Both the position numbers and the translations under genes were made by a program. The notes below the pieces were generated by a model that was not told where the DNA came from, ran no database searches, and worked only from the letters and a program-made list of their open reading frames with translations. Shown here in pieces: positions 24,901-39,900 of a DNA stretch of 64,000 bases. Position 1 is the stretch's first letter. Every line of letters starts with the position of its first letter. This DNA comes from Branchipolynoe longqiensis (Eukaryota > Annelida > Polychaeta > Phyllodocida > Polynoidae), in the NCBI GenBank assembly GCA_030323885.1, contig CM059192.1, positions 751,001 through 815,000 of the forward strand, read 5' to 3'.

Positions 24901-27900
24901 ACGCTGACTGTAGCGCAGCGCATCCCCAAACTTAAGATGTTCCATAAACAGCGACAGGTGAAGCCATCGAACGAATCACTTTTACACCAATCCAACTCAC
25001 AGAGTCTTCTGTTCACGATTTATTTCAGTCTATTTTCCTTTATTTTTCCTCTTTAAATCTCTCGTCTCTACCACCCAATACCCACACATGTGTGTTGTAG
25101 TTCACACTGCATTAGGTTTGGATCACCTTCGCCTTTACACGAACCAGACGACATTCAGTGTTCGATATCCGGTAGTTGGGTTTGTTATCTCTCCTTCAGA
25201 TAACAAAATGGCGACCACATGGAATTAGCCAGACCTGACTGGGCTCCCTTCCTTCACGTGTTTGGGGAGATGTTTCCAAGTGTGACAGGAAACTGGCACA
25301 ACAGCACACTCACACTCTCTGACAATTCCCTGCATGAGACCATCATCACAAAGTGTCATTTTCTTCCTATGGTCAGCCAGCTGGTTCACAATGTTTACTT
25401 TGGTGCACGCAGTAAATCTAATTTATTTGGTGCATGCACGATTTAGCCAGAATAGTTGTCATGGTGACTGACCTGTCAATCACTAGCTCTACTGGTTTTG
25501 GTTATTTGAATTGAGTTTGTGTAGAACGATGTTTTATAGATATTTGGCCGTAATTTATTTCTAACCCCAGAGCTATTTGTACGTATTAAATGTACTGAAT
25601 GTTCATAAAGACATGGATTTAGTGTGAGGATGAACAGCCCACTAGTTGTAGAGTAATTTTCCGTTTACATTGGGAGATGTGGCAGACACCGGTTGGGTTT
25701 GAAGGCGGAGGTGGGGGCGGTGTCAGATCGCTGCCATGGGCTCTTTATATAGCCTGGCCTTTAATACACGCACTGAATAACCTAGATAAAAGATTCACCC
25801 AGTACTTGTAGTACACGGGTGAACGACAACGTAGTGTAAATACGGGTGAAAATAGCTTTAGTATGGAACAGGAAGTAGAATGCCTGCCTCCAGTATCAAA
25901 TGGATACTTATATCGGCACAGAGTTGGTGAAATCGGAGAGAATGCAAAAAGACAAGATGGTGGCCATAGAACGCCGTCGATTTCACTTTTAAATCTTATT
26001 AAACTAGATATTTTATTATAGTTTTCAACTCAAAGGTAGCGGGGAAATATGAAGACATATACAAAGAAAAAATGTTGCAAGATTGTGTATTTAGGCTCTC
26101 ATTTCATTAACCCGCTTTTTCGACTGCTTTTATATAGGGCTGGTATTCACCCGTGTACTGCGAGTACTGGGTGAATCCTTTATCTATGAATAACCGTGAG
26201 TGACAAACTGTTAGAAGCTGATTGGCTCGCCATTGTGCACACCATAATTCATTCCATGCACGCATCAAAAAGACCAGTATGTGCATTAGAAGGTTAATAC
26301 CCATGCCATTCTTGATTTATGACCCTGCTGGTTGACCATAGTTTCCACATACCCATTTAACCAATGCACCATTTCAATTTGGATTTAACCACTTTTTTTC
26401 TTTTTCTTGAAGATTTATAATGCCTATCATGGATAAGTCAGAATAGCCTTGTTTTCACCTTTAGACAGTTGGTCGATAGAAAAACTGAGCCTACAATTTT
26501 ACCAACACAACAAATAGACATGGTATGGGAGCAACTGGCCTTTGGTAACGCTGTAAGTTATACACAGCGGTAAAAATCCAAATTGACAGAGGTGATGGCA
26601 TACAACCCCTGTGAAAGCAGTTTCACACCTATTTCACTTGCATTATTGTACAAATTACAGAAGGGTTGTTATATAAATATAGAGATATGTTAATAACACT
26701 AGCTATCTAGGAAACGTGTGCATTTCTCATTGTGATTAATCAAATAAAAACACTTTCAGTTAACAAGCAGTATCATGAACAACACAACTCTACTTATTCA
26801 CAATTAGCGGCATTGAATATCATACATCAGAATCTTCTGGACCTTTCCCGAAATCTGGGTTTTTGATCCGCCCGATTTTTTCCGAATATGGTCAAAATTT
26901 GCGACCATTCCGGGTTTGTAATAAAGTTTCAGTCTCCTCCTCGTGCACCCCCCCCCCGCCCCCCACCTTCCCCCTGACGGTACCCCATTGCAGGATGTAG
27001 GTATGTTGGAATTTTTTTTAATTTATCATATAGAAATGATACTCATACCATTGAAAAGAGCCAAACAAATGCTTTTAAATGACACAAAGATCATGCATAT
27101 TGGTCTAGTATTAAGAAAGTTATGATTTTTTTAATATTTAAAATCGCATGTTTTTTGGTCCTGTAATTAAACTGAAACAAAGGCAATGGTTGTGATCTTA
27201 AGCGCGCGTGCGTGTTGGTGAGCGCATCGATGTCAACATACCTACTGTAGGCTACTGCATGGGCCCTGTGCCAAAGTCACGCAACCCATGGCACTTTGCC
27301 ATTCAAAATTAACCATGTTCGACATATAGGAGCCTGTTAATATTTGGTATATAGTGAGAAAAGACATTAATAATTGCGTCTATATGTTTTTTATTTACGT
27401 CCAAAGTGATTTTGAACCGATTTGAGCATGTGAAATGTGGGCAAATGTTTGAAAGCATGTCACAAACGAACGAATCAGCAGAAATGCAAAATTCAAAAAG
27501 TATGACATTCAGAAAGGTTTCCTTTATATGTGGTAATAAGGATTCCCCGATCCCCCCAACCGTTATCCTATGAGAAGCGATTTGGGTAGAGATATTGAAA
27601 ACCATTCGCACACTCCCGATCACAGCGATCGGGGACAACACGGCGGCCGCGCAGCGCGTCGATGTCAACATACCTACAGGATGGACTTCTCCCATATTTT
27701 TAGAAGTCCCAAAAATTCATCAAATATTTTGTTGATTATTTTTGTCAGGTCATTCTCTATGAATATGGCTATTCACAGGTTGGATACCTTAAAATGACCT
27801 TTTCTGTGAGAGTTTTTTTTCAACAGTTTTTCTAATGGGTTGGTTTTCACCCATACTGTAAGTATGGGGTGAATCTTTTATCCAGGAACATTCCTTTGAA

Positions 27901-30900
27901 TACCCCATGGCTATTCTTACTAGATCTAAGTACAATTTAATAGTTCAAGAATTTGCAAATATTGATTTAAAGGATAGATGTTGAAATGAGGTGATCAGAC
28001 CTTTAAAGCGGAACCCGGATGTTGTTTACTCGTCAATTAATGTTTGAATGTACCTTCCACACTACAGTCGAACAGCTCCGAGCCTGCGACATCTGAGGGC
28101 GAACAGTCGGATGACAGCACTCCAGTACTGGAGCGGTCTGTCCGTGACATGGTCGGTCAGATTGAGACGCAGACCCACACCGGCACAAAAAGCCATCCGT
28201 CCGCAGACAAGGTTAGCTTGATTGATTAATTGGTGGTTTCTTTACGCCATGTCGGCAGCATAGGCCATTCATGGTGAAAATTGTTTGTTTTATATTCAAC
28301 CATCACTTTAACATATAATGTATAAGCATACAAGCAATTATGTGTCAATAGACACTCATGAATTTAAGCTCACAATCATATAATTTGTGGCTAAGGTAAA
28401 TAAAATTCTAGATGAGACAAGGTTAGCTGATGTAACACGTTATGCACACTGTGTGCTGACTCCAACTTTGAATTGCGCTAAGCGACTCGAAAGCTAAATG
28501 GGCCAAATAAGGACGCTGGCCGGGCTTTTCTAGACAAGCACTTGTTTGTTCTTTGGTTTATTTGTGAAAGTCCTGTAGTATTCGATGAGACGGTTAGCGC
28601 ACACATCATCATCCGGGTAGCTGCCATGTATTCAGTTAGCGCAGCCTCAAGGATTGACGTCTATTGGAGTTAGCGCCAGTTAATGTTTTTCTTTTAAAGA
28701 AGTGCTCATTGGATACCATTTTGCTTCTGTCTGAATTATAGGACAATGCAGTACATATTAGAGACTACTGCATGTTGTAGCCGCATCTGTATTTGTGATA
28801 ATGCAGTACACATTAGACACTGGTGCTGTATTTACCCCGGTGCGCCCCTGAGTTCGGCTTCTCCATGTTCACACAGGACTCTGATGACGAGGCGGACCTG
28901 GAGGAGCTGGAGGAACGTCATCAGGCCGGGACGCTGACCCCGCCCCCCAGCCTCCACCCCCACCGTGTCCCGCCCGCAGCCTCCAGCGGACTCCAATACC
29001 GGAAGCCCGCTGACCCCGCCAGGCAGCAGCCACCCCGCCCCGCCACTCCCGGCCAGAGGCACGGGGACCAGGAAGAAAGCCAGGTCTCACAGGTACCGCT
29101 CCTTACAGAATAACTTACAGATCCACTTCTGGCTGATCTAGGCCTCTAATGCCAGCTCGTTATGGTATCAAAGAACCTTTTGCACACACATGGAGGTGGA
29201 TGGAGCGCTGAAGTCATGTAAGTCGCCAATGTCTATCCAGCCTTCTCTGAAATGCTTCCACCGTTGTTTGTTTCCTTCTAGTTCTATATCGCTGAGGTTC
29301 ACTTAAGTAGTGTTACTAAAATAGTCCATTCAGACTAATCAAAGGCAGAGACAGAAGCTTGTACAGAAAAACCTCTCTAACTGACCACCTCCACAGATCG
29401 ACCACTCCCCTATATCGATTGCTTTATTTGGGTCCCAAACGATCACCCATACAAGACCATTGTCATGATTTTGTTCAAAACCTCCCTAAGCCGACCACCT
29501 CCCTAATTGGAGCATTTAAAGTCGGTCCCACGGTCGGTCGATTTAGAGAGGTTTTACTGTAGGTTTAGCCCGGTCCCCGACCTGCCATGTAATGCGTGCT
29601 TGTGTCCGGCAGTGCTCGTCCTGGGGCAGCCTCACCCCGCCGATGCCTGGGGACCAGGAGGAGGACCAGAACGAGGAGGTGAAGTGCATCACTGCAACCC
29701 CCGACACGCCTGGGTACCAGGAGGTAAGCAACGTACTTATAGCAGAAAGCCGCTTCAGGCAACCAGCGCATGTATAGCAGACAGCCGCTTCAGGCAGCCA
29801 GTGCACTTATAGAGGACAGCCGCTTCAGGCAACCAGTGCACATATAGCAGACAGCCGCTTCAGGCAGCCAGTGCACTTATAGCGGACAGCCGCTTCAGGC
29901 AACCAGTGCACGTATAGCAGACAGCCGCTTCAGGCAGCAAGTGCACTTATAGCGGACAGCCGCTTCAGACAACCAGCGCACTTATAGCGGACATCCATTT
30001 TAGGCAACCAGTGCACTTATAGCGGACATCCATTTCAGGCAACCAGCACACATATACTAGTCATAACAGACAGCCGCTTCAGGCAACCAGTGCACTTATA
30101 GCAGACAGCTGCTTCAGGCAACCAGTGCACTTATAGCAGACAGCCGCTTCAGGCAACCACCACACTTATAGCGGACAGCCGCTTCAGGCAACCAGTGCAC
30201 TTATAGCGGACAGCAGCTTCAGGCAACCAGTGCACTTATAGCACCCAGCCACTTCAGACAACCAGTACACTTATACGAGTCATAGCGGACAGCCAGTTCA
30301 GGCAACCAGCACACTTATACTAGTCATAGCGGACAGCTGCTTCAGGCAACCAGCACACTTATAGCAGACATCTGCTTCAGGCAACCAGCGCACTTATAGC
30401 AGACAGCCGCTTCAGGCAACCAGCACAGTTATAGCAGACAGCCACTTCAGGCAAGCAGCACACTTATACTAGTTATAGTGGACAGCTGCTTCAGACAACC
30501 AGAGCACTTCTAGCAGAAAACCGCTTCAGGCAACCAGTGCACTTTTAGCAGACAGCTGCTTCAGGCAACCAGCACACTTATAGCAGACAGCCGCTTCAAT
30601 CAACCAGCACAGTTATAGCAGACAGCCACTTCAGGCAACCAACACACTTATACTAGCTATAGCAAACAGACGCTTCAGGCAACCAGTGCACTTCTAACAG
30701 ACAGCCGCATCAATCAACCAGCGCACTTATAGGAGACAGCTGCTCCAGTCAACCAGTGCACTTATAGCAGACAGCTGCTTCAGGCAACCAGCGCAATTAT
30801 AGTGGACATCCGCTTCAGGCAACCAGCACACTTATAGTGGACAGCCGCTTCAGGCAACTAGCACACTTATAGCAGACAGCCACTTCAGGCAACCAGTACA

Positions 30901-33900
30901 CTTATACTAGTGATAGCAGACAGCTGCTTCAGGCAACCAGCACACTTATAGTGGACAGCCTTTTCAGGCAGCCCGTGCACTTATAGCGGACAGCCGCTCC
31001 AGGCAACCAGCACACTTATAGTGGACAGTCGCTTCAGGCAACCAACACACTTATAGTGGACAACCGCTTCAGGCAATCAGCACACTTATGGTGGACAGCC
31101 ATTACAGGCAACCAGCGCACTTATAGTGGACATCCCCTTCAGGCAACCAGCAGATGTATAGTGGACAGCCACTTCAGGCAACCAGTGTACTTATAGCAGA
31201 CAGCTGTTTCAGGCAACCAGCACACTTATACTAGTTATGGCAGACAGCCGCTTCAGGCAACCAGCACACTTATAGTGGACAGCCGCTTCAGGCAACCAGT
31301 GCACTTATAGCAGACAGCCACTTCAGGCAACCAGCACACTTATAGTGAACAGTCGCTTCAGGCAACCAGCACACGATTAGCAGACATCAGCCTCAGGCAA
31401 CCAGCACACTTGTTGTGGACAGCCGCTTCAGGCAACCAGCACACTTATAGCAGACAGCCGCTTCAGGAAACCACCACACTTATACTAGTTATATCGGACA
31501 GCCGCTTCAAGCAACCACCACACTTATAGCAGACAGCAGCTTCAGGCAACCAGCACACTTATAGAAGAAAGTCGCTTCAGGCAACCAGTGCACTTATAGC
31601 AGACAGCCACTTCAGGCAACCAGCGCAGGTATAGCGGACAGCTGCTTCAGGCAACCTACACACTTATAGCGGACAACCGCTTCAGGCAACCAGTGCAGTT
31701 ATAGTGGACAACTGCTTCAGGTGACTGGCACACTTATAGCAGACAGCCGCTTGAGGCAACTAGCGCACTTATAGCCCTACAGCCGCTTCAGGCAACCAGC
31801 CCACTTATAGCAGACATCCACTTCAAGCAACCAGCGCACTGATAGTGGACAGCCGCTTCAGGCAACAAGTGCAGTTATAGTGGACAGCCGCTTCAGGCAA
31901 CCATCGGAGTTATAGCCCTACAGCTGCTTCAGGCAACCAGCGCACTTATAGCAGACAGTCGCTTCAGACAACCAGCACAGTTATAGTGGACAGCCGCTTC
32001 AGGCAACCATCGCAGTTATAGCCCTACAGCTGCTTCAGGCAACCAGCGCACTTATAGCAGACAGCCAGTGCACTTATAGTGGACAGCCAATTGAGACAAC
32101 CAGCGCAGTTATAGTGACAGCTGCTTCAGGCAACCAGCGCACTTATAGCAGACAGCCGCTTCAGACAGCCAGTGCACTTTTAGTGGACAGCCACTTCAGA
32201 CACCCAGCTCAGTTATTGCGGACAGCCGCTTTAGTTAGAGGGGATGATTAAAACCGACACTATATTTAGAAGGGCTCCTAGCCCAGTGCTTAGTGAAAAT
32301 CTTATTCCTGTAGAATGGGTTCTAAGCTGGTCCTTAACATTGCAGTCTGATGGTTTTGAGTTTCTATCATTTTGTAAGGGTCCGTGCTTACTGAAGGCCC
32401 TGTAGGATCCGTGTAAGTAATAAAGACGTTGACGCTAGTAGCTCGCGATGGCAAGTGAGGTTTATTGGGTCTTTGTTTACCTTGTTGTCAACAAAACAGA
32501 GCCTTGAAAATACTGTATAGCAAAGACTATCTCACCCCAACTAAATCACTTCATAAAGACCTGGACTTACTTATGGTAACTGACATTTATCAAATATACA
32601 TTGCAAAATTTGTTTACAAGCAAAAGAATGGCCTCCTCCCTGAAATATTTGATAATCTCTTCAAAGAAAACAATCAGGTCCATTCCCATAACACACGACA
32701 GATAAATAACATACATCACAAACACACTAGAAACAAATATGGCAAAATAACAACTGAAAACCAAGGAACCAATATCTGGAACTCAATACCAGTAGAGATT
32801 AGAAACCTTCAAACTTTGGAAAACTTCTGTAAAAAACTAAAGATAAGCTATCTCAATGCATACTAAATCGATTACCAGTAAAGAATATATATAATACCCC
32901 TATTAACATACATGCAAAATAACTACTGATACTGCATGTAAGTACATGAATCCATGACACAATATCCATATAATATTCCTATCATTACTTTGTTTTTTAC
33001 TAACTGTGAAGAGACGCATCAGTAGCTCATCATAATCATTAGTTAAAAATGTAGCTTAAGTTTAATAATTTGTTATTGTCATCACTTGTTCATTCACATC
33101 ATGGAGACCAGCTAGATAAGCATCGCTTTTCTGGGATCCTTTCTGTCTGTAAGGAATTTGTATGCATTTATTGTATCACCTCAATTTATTGTAAACATAC
33201 CTTGCAGAGAGTTAAAATAAAAGAATTGATTGATTGAATTGTTGACTCTTGCACGTGACCCGCTCCGCTGGGTCACGACTCCTGTATGTACATACCTATA
33301 GCACAGTGTGTTACATACATTACACGCCCGGTGTTTATTGCCGTGTACACCTGTAGTATTGCTGTTCCCCACAAGGTGGCCGTGCGTTTATTGTCGTGTA
33401 CACCTGTATTGGCACTGTTCCCCACAAGGTGGCCCCCGTGTTTATTGTCGTGTACACCTGTAGTGTCACTGTTCCCCACAGGGTGGCCCTGTGTTTATTG
33501 CCATGTACACCTGTAGTGTCACTGTTCCCCACAGGGTGGCCCTGTGTTTATTGCCGTGTACACCTGTAGTGTCGCTGTTCCCCACAGGGTGGTCCCGTGT
33601 TTATTGTTGTGTACACCTGTAGTGTCGCTGTTCCCCACAGGGTGGCCCTGTGTTTATTGCCATGTACACCTGTAGTGTCGCTGTTCCCCACAGGGTGGCC
33701 CTGTGTTTATTGCCATGTACACCTGTAGTGTCGCTGTTCCCCACAGGGTGGCCCTGTGCTTATTGCTCTGTACACATGTAGTGTTGCTGTTCCCACAGGG
33801 TGGACACATGTTTATTGCTGTGTACACCTGTAGTGTCACTGGTTCCCCTCAGGGTGGCCCCGTGTTTATTGGCGTGTACACCTGTAGTGTCGCTGTTCCC

Positions 33901-36900
33901 CACAGGGTGGGCCCTTGTTTATTGCTGTGTACACCTCTAGTATCGCTGTTCCCCACAGAGTGGCCCCATGTTTATTGTCCTGTACACCTTTAGTGTCGTT
34001 GTTCCCCACAGGGTGGCCCCATGTTTATTGCCGTGCACACCTGTAGTGTCACTGTTCCCCACAGGGTGGCCCTGTGTTTATTGCCATGTACACCTGTAGT
34101 GTCACTGTTCCCCACAGGGTGGCCCTGTGTTTATTGCCGTGTACACCTGTAGTGTCGCTGTTCCCCACAGGGTGGTCCCGTGTTTATTGTTGTGTACACC
34201 TGTAGTGTCGCTGTTCCCCACAGGGTGGCCCTGTGTTTATTGCCATGTACACCTGTAGTGTCGCTGTTCCCCACAGGGTGGCCCTGTGTTTATTGCCATG
34301 TACACCTGTAGTGTCGCTGTTCCCCACAGGGTGGCCCTGTGCTTATTGCTCTGTACACATGTAGTGTTGCTGTTCCCACAGGGTGGGCACATGTTTATTG
34401 CTGTGTACACCTGTAGTGTCACTGGTTCCCCTCAGGGTGGCCCCGTGTTTATTGGCGTGTACACCTGTAGTGTCGCTGTTCCCCACAGGGTGGGCCCTTG
34501 TTTATTGCTGTGTACACCTCTAGTATCGCTGTTCCCCACAGAGTGGCCCCATGTTTATTGTCCTGTACACCTTTAGTGTCGTTGTTCCCCACAGGGTGGC
34601 CCCATGTTTATTGCCGTGCACACCTGTAGTGTCACTGTTCCCCACAGGGTGGCCCATTGTTTATAGTTGTGTAACCTGTAGTGTCGCTGTTCCCCTCAGG
34701 GTGGTGCTCTGCGCGTCATGCTGCAGCGTCCAGAGAGCGGTAACTATGGTTTCAGCCTCGTGCAGGGTGAGCGGGGCCTGACCACCGCCCTCTACATCCG
34801 GTCCGTCACCCCCGGCACCGGGGCCGCCGGCCGCCTGCTGGTCGGCGACAAGCTGCTCCAGGTAACAATTAAGGGTGCACAATTAAAGGTGCGCAATATG
34901 AGGTTCACAATTAAAGGTTCACAATTAAAGGTGCACAATTAAAGGTGTGCAATTAAAGGTGCACAATTAAAGGTGTGCAATTAAAGGTGTACAATTAAAG
35001 GTGTACAATTAAGGGTGCATAATCAAATGTGTGTAATTAAAGGTGCGTAATTAAAGGTGCACAATTAAAGGTTCACAATTAAAGGTGCACAATTAAAGGT
35101 GTGCAATTAAAGGTGCATAATTAAAGGTGTGCAATTAAAGGTGCACAATTAAAGGTGCATAATTAAAGGTGCACAATTAAAGGTGCACAATTAAAGGTGC
35201 GTAATTAAAGGTGCACAATTAAAGGTGCACACTTAAGGGTACACAATTAAAGGTTCGCAATTAAAGGTCTGCAATTAAAGGTCTGCAATTAAAGGTGCAC
35301 AATTAAATTCAGACAGACACACCATGTACACTAATGCGTGACTTTATGTCAGACATACATACACTACACGCAGTGTGATTAACGCCTGACTGTATAGGTT
35401 CAGACATACACCACTTACACTGTGATCAATGTGTGACTGTATGTCAGACATACACTACGCGCACCTTGATTAACACGTGACTGTATAGGTTCAGACATAG
35501 ACCATGTGCACTGTGATTAACGCATGACTGTATGTCAGACACAAATACACTACGCGCAGTCTGATTAACGCGTGACTGTATAGGTTCAGACATACACCAC
35601 TTACACTGTGATCAATGTGTGACTGTATGTCAGACATACACTACGCGCACCTTGATTAACACGTGACTGTATAGGTTCAGACATAGACCATGTGCACTGT
35701 GATTAACGCATGACTGTATGTCAGACATATATACACTACGCGCAGTGTGATTAACACATGACTGTATAGGTTCAGACATACACCACTTACACTGTGATCA
35801 ATGTGTGACTGTATGTCAGACATACACTACGCACACTTTGATTAACACGTGACTGTATAGGTTCAGACATACACCACATGCACTGTGATTAACGCGTGAC
35901 TGTATGTCAGACATACATTAGGCACACTTTGATTAACACGTGACTGTATAGGTTCAGACATAGACCACGTGCACTGTGATTAACGCGTGACTGTATGTCA
36001 GACACAAATACACTACGCGCAGTCTGATTAACGCGTGACTGTATAGGTTCAGACATACACCACTTACACTGTGATCAATGTGTGACTGTATGTCAGACAT
36101 ACACTACGTGCACCTTGATTAACACGTGACTGTATAGGTTCAGACATAGACCATGTGCACTGTGATTAACGCATGACTGTATGTCAGACATATATACACT
36201 ACGCGCAGTGTGATTAACACATGACTGTATAGGTTCAGACATACACCACTTACACTGTGATCAATGTGTGACTGTATGTCAGACATACACTACGCGCACC
36301 TTGATTAACACGTGACTGTATAGGTTCAGACATAGACCATGTGCACTGTGATTAACGCGTGACTGTATGTCAGACACAAATACACTACGCGCACTGTGAT
36401 GAACACGTGACTGTATAGGTTCAGACATACACCACTAACACTGTGATCAATGTGTGACTGTATGTCAGACATACACTACGCACACTTTGATTAACACGTG
36501 ACTGTATAGGTTCAGACATACACCACATGCACTGTGATTAACGCGTGACTGTATGTCAGACATACATTAGGCACACTTTGATTAACATGTGACTGTATAG
36601 GTTCAGACATACACCACATGCACTGTGATTAACGCGTGACTGTATGTCAGACACAAATACACTACGCGCACTGTGATGAACACGTGACTGTATAGGTTCA
36701 GACATACACCACATGCACTGTGATTAATGCGTGACTTTATGTCAGACATACATACACTAGGCACCTTGTGATTAACGCATGATTATAGGTTCAGACATAC
36801 ACCACTTACACTGTGACTAACGCGTGACTGTACATCAGACGTGCATACACTATGCGCACTGTGATTAACGCGTGACTGTATAGGTTCACAAAGATACGCT

Positions 36901-39900
36901 ATGATTAACGCGTGACTGACCGCTCCGCAGGTGAACCAGGTGTCCGTGATCGGGATGCCCCACAACAAAGCCGTGGCCCTGATCCGGAAGTCGCAGGGCG
37001 CCCTCAGCCTGGCCGTGTCAAGGTAGGTCACGTGACCGGCCTGCTTTTGTTTATGTGTTTATTCAGCAAAACATTTCAAATGTTTGTTCTGCTGATGGTT
37101 GTGTAGCCATATCCTAGTTATAGGTTACACTCATGTGAGGACTTATTTATATACCATTAAAACCGCGCAAAAACATGCTCCAGTATAAACCAGGAGTTGA
37201 ATTCCTGGTTCCAGTATCCAGTGTTTAGCGATATTGGTGTAGAGTTGGTGAACTGGCAGAGGATGCCAAAAAGAAGATGGCGGCCACAGAATGCTTGATT
37301 TGACTTTTAGAGGTCTATTAAACTACATCATTTGATTTATTCCACAGTTCAAAAGTAGTGCATAAATATAAAGAGGTATGTGAACAATATATTTAGCTTC
37401 TTCGATTAAGAATTGATGTACTTATTTCCTTTACCCCGCCTTCCGACACTTTTTCTAATGTTTTTTTCAGCAGCCGTGTCTCAGAGACTCAGCGAGTAAC
37501 TAACAGGACACCTGCTGTGTCAGGACACCATCGATCTGAGTGCACAGTTGTCCTTAGAAGACAGCAGGGTTCTTGCGGATGCTTAAAATGTCTTAAATTG
37601 ATTCGTCAATTTTCAAGGCATTGAAAAGTCTTAAATATGGTACCTTTTCTTTGAAAGGTCTTAAATTGGATTTGGCCACTATAATATTTTTTTAAGATGG
37701 TTTATCAGCTATTTTCACAAAGCACATGCAGAGGAGTGGAAATGTCTCAAAGTGCCACGAATATAGGTCTTAATATGGATGAAAATTGGTATTAAAAAGT
37801 CTTAAACGGGTCTTAAATGTGATTGGCTGATAGGTGCAGGAACCGCTGTATAAAACAGGATATTTAAATCTTCTATTTACCAAAACTTGTGCTTTGCATG
37901 CCCAGATCTCGCTCAGCATCGCGCGTCTCTCAGCTGTCACGTGGTACACCGTCGCTACATCCGGGCATGCGCAGTGACACGGACTCGTGGTCACGGACGT
38001 CCTACACGACCTTCACGGACACGGAGACGCAGGGAACCCGTGACATCACGCCGTCACGTGACTGCCGCCACAGCGGGCTCAGCACCCCCTGCAGCTCCCG
38101 CACTACGCCTATAGGTGGCGCCACCTGCCTCTTTTAAAGCTGCACAGTCCAATGATTCTGAGGGGTTTTATTGTTTTTTGGGGATTGGTTATTTTGGGGG
38201 GGGGGGGTACATTAGTTTGATTGATCAGAGGAAATTTCAATCACAGACAATTGGTCTTCCTCATTCCACTGCTCCTTGCCCTATCCTATTAATGCCAAGC
38301 GCCAGGCTAGGTAGCGACAATTATAGATTTTAAGTCATTCGTTTGACTCAACCAGGGTTCGGATGTCATGATTTACCAAAATGGGAGACGGGCACTCAAC
38401 GCATTCGGCCAATGCACCTGGCATACTTTTTTAAAGATAAATATCTTAGGTTGATCAGTATTTATATAAATTTGTGTTTAGTTTGAAGTAATTTATTTTT
38501 AAAGGGTTAATTTTGAAGATATTTGAAGTGAAAACATACCAAATTAAAATGTTTAAATGGATTAATACAAAGTATAGTAAAAGCTGGATTTTGGACTGCT
38601 TGCAATCTACACAACAGTTACAAGCCAAAAACAAGAAGCAAGAAAACCTAAATTATTACTAAAGCAAAATTCAAAAGATTTGAATCAAATTGGATTAGTG
38701 CTGCCCAGCGGTGAAAAAAAGACTTCACACACTTATCTATTATGAGATGAGTAAATAGATTCAGCACAAAAAAAAAAATTTGGTGTGAACACTGAAATGC
38801 TGGACATATGCTTTGTATATTTGTTTTCGAGTGTAGCAGCATACGTAGCACAGCAGCCCCAAAATGCAATAGATATTTAACAAGCGCGCCAGTATTTAAG
38901 TGGGATATGTAGGATCAAATCTGTGATGCATCATCGGAATATGCAGCTTTAATTTTGTTTGTTTGTTGTTGTTTTACGTCCTAGCAACATCTAAGGTCAT
39001 ATCAGGACAGGTACCGACTTGTAACAGTGCACACTCATGGCGACTTTATAGTGCTTCCCCACTGGGAGACCAGGCCACCAGCACCATGACCTGATATCCC
39101 ACTCAGTCACATTATCCTGACACTGAGCCAACCAGTCCTTGCACTATCCTAATAATGCCAAGCGCCTGGATAGGAAGCGACAAGTATCAATTTTTAAGTC
39201 ATTGGTTTGACTCGACTAGGGTTCGGACCCACGATCCCATGGTCTACCAACACGGAAGACAGACGCTCTAACTCATTCGGCCATCCCGTCTGGTCCGGTT
39301 TAATGTTTCTAGCGTAAAATATTCACAACAGCTTGTCTGGACAAATTAGCCGAATCTAAAATCCCCAAGAGTGGTCCATATTGTCGTGGGGGTTATGAAA
39401 ATGGGAAATATTGTGCCGAGAGCGGGACTCGAACCCACATCTCTGCATTCTGGGCCAGTGTGCTAACCATTTCACCACCTAGGCTCCTTGATATCATCAT
39501 ACTACCCACTTTATATGTGCTTTAATACGGGTTATATGAAAAGACCAAACTTCTGACAAAACTAATTTCTGGTTTTCTGTCCTTTATAGAATGAATATTG
39601 TGCTAGTTCTGTTCTCACACACATGTTCTCCAGCCGATCTTTACATAATATCCTTACTTATCAAACCAAGCCTGTGTCTGGAGAGTGACGTATGGCAATG
39701 TAGTTTCTGTTTTCTTGTGGGTTTTGTAATTGCTGGCAGTATTCAGCTGAGTGAAAATCTTAAAGTTAGAGTGACATTCAAATCCAAATCAACTTTGATA
39801 TCTCAATTATATGATGTATAAAGAATTATACTGGTATAAACCTGTGATGGGGAAATAAACTCCATGACCCAACGCGCGTGACCAGTGGCGCGCCTCTCTG

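Noticed and set aside
25219..25446. 75-residue open frame as an exon
   Set aside because: It has no splice signals in a phase compatible with exons 16 and 17, which already join in phase 0.
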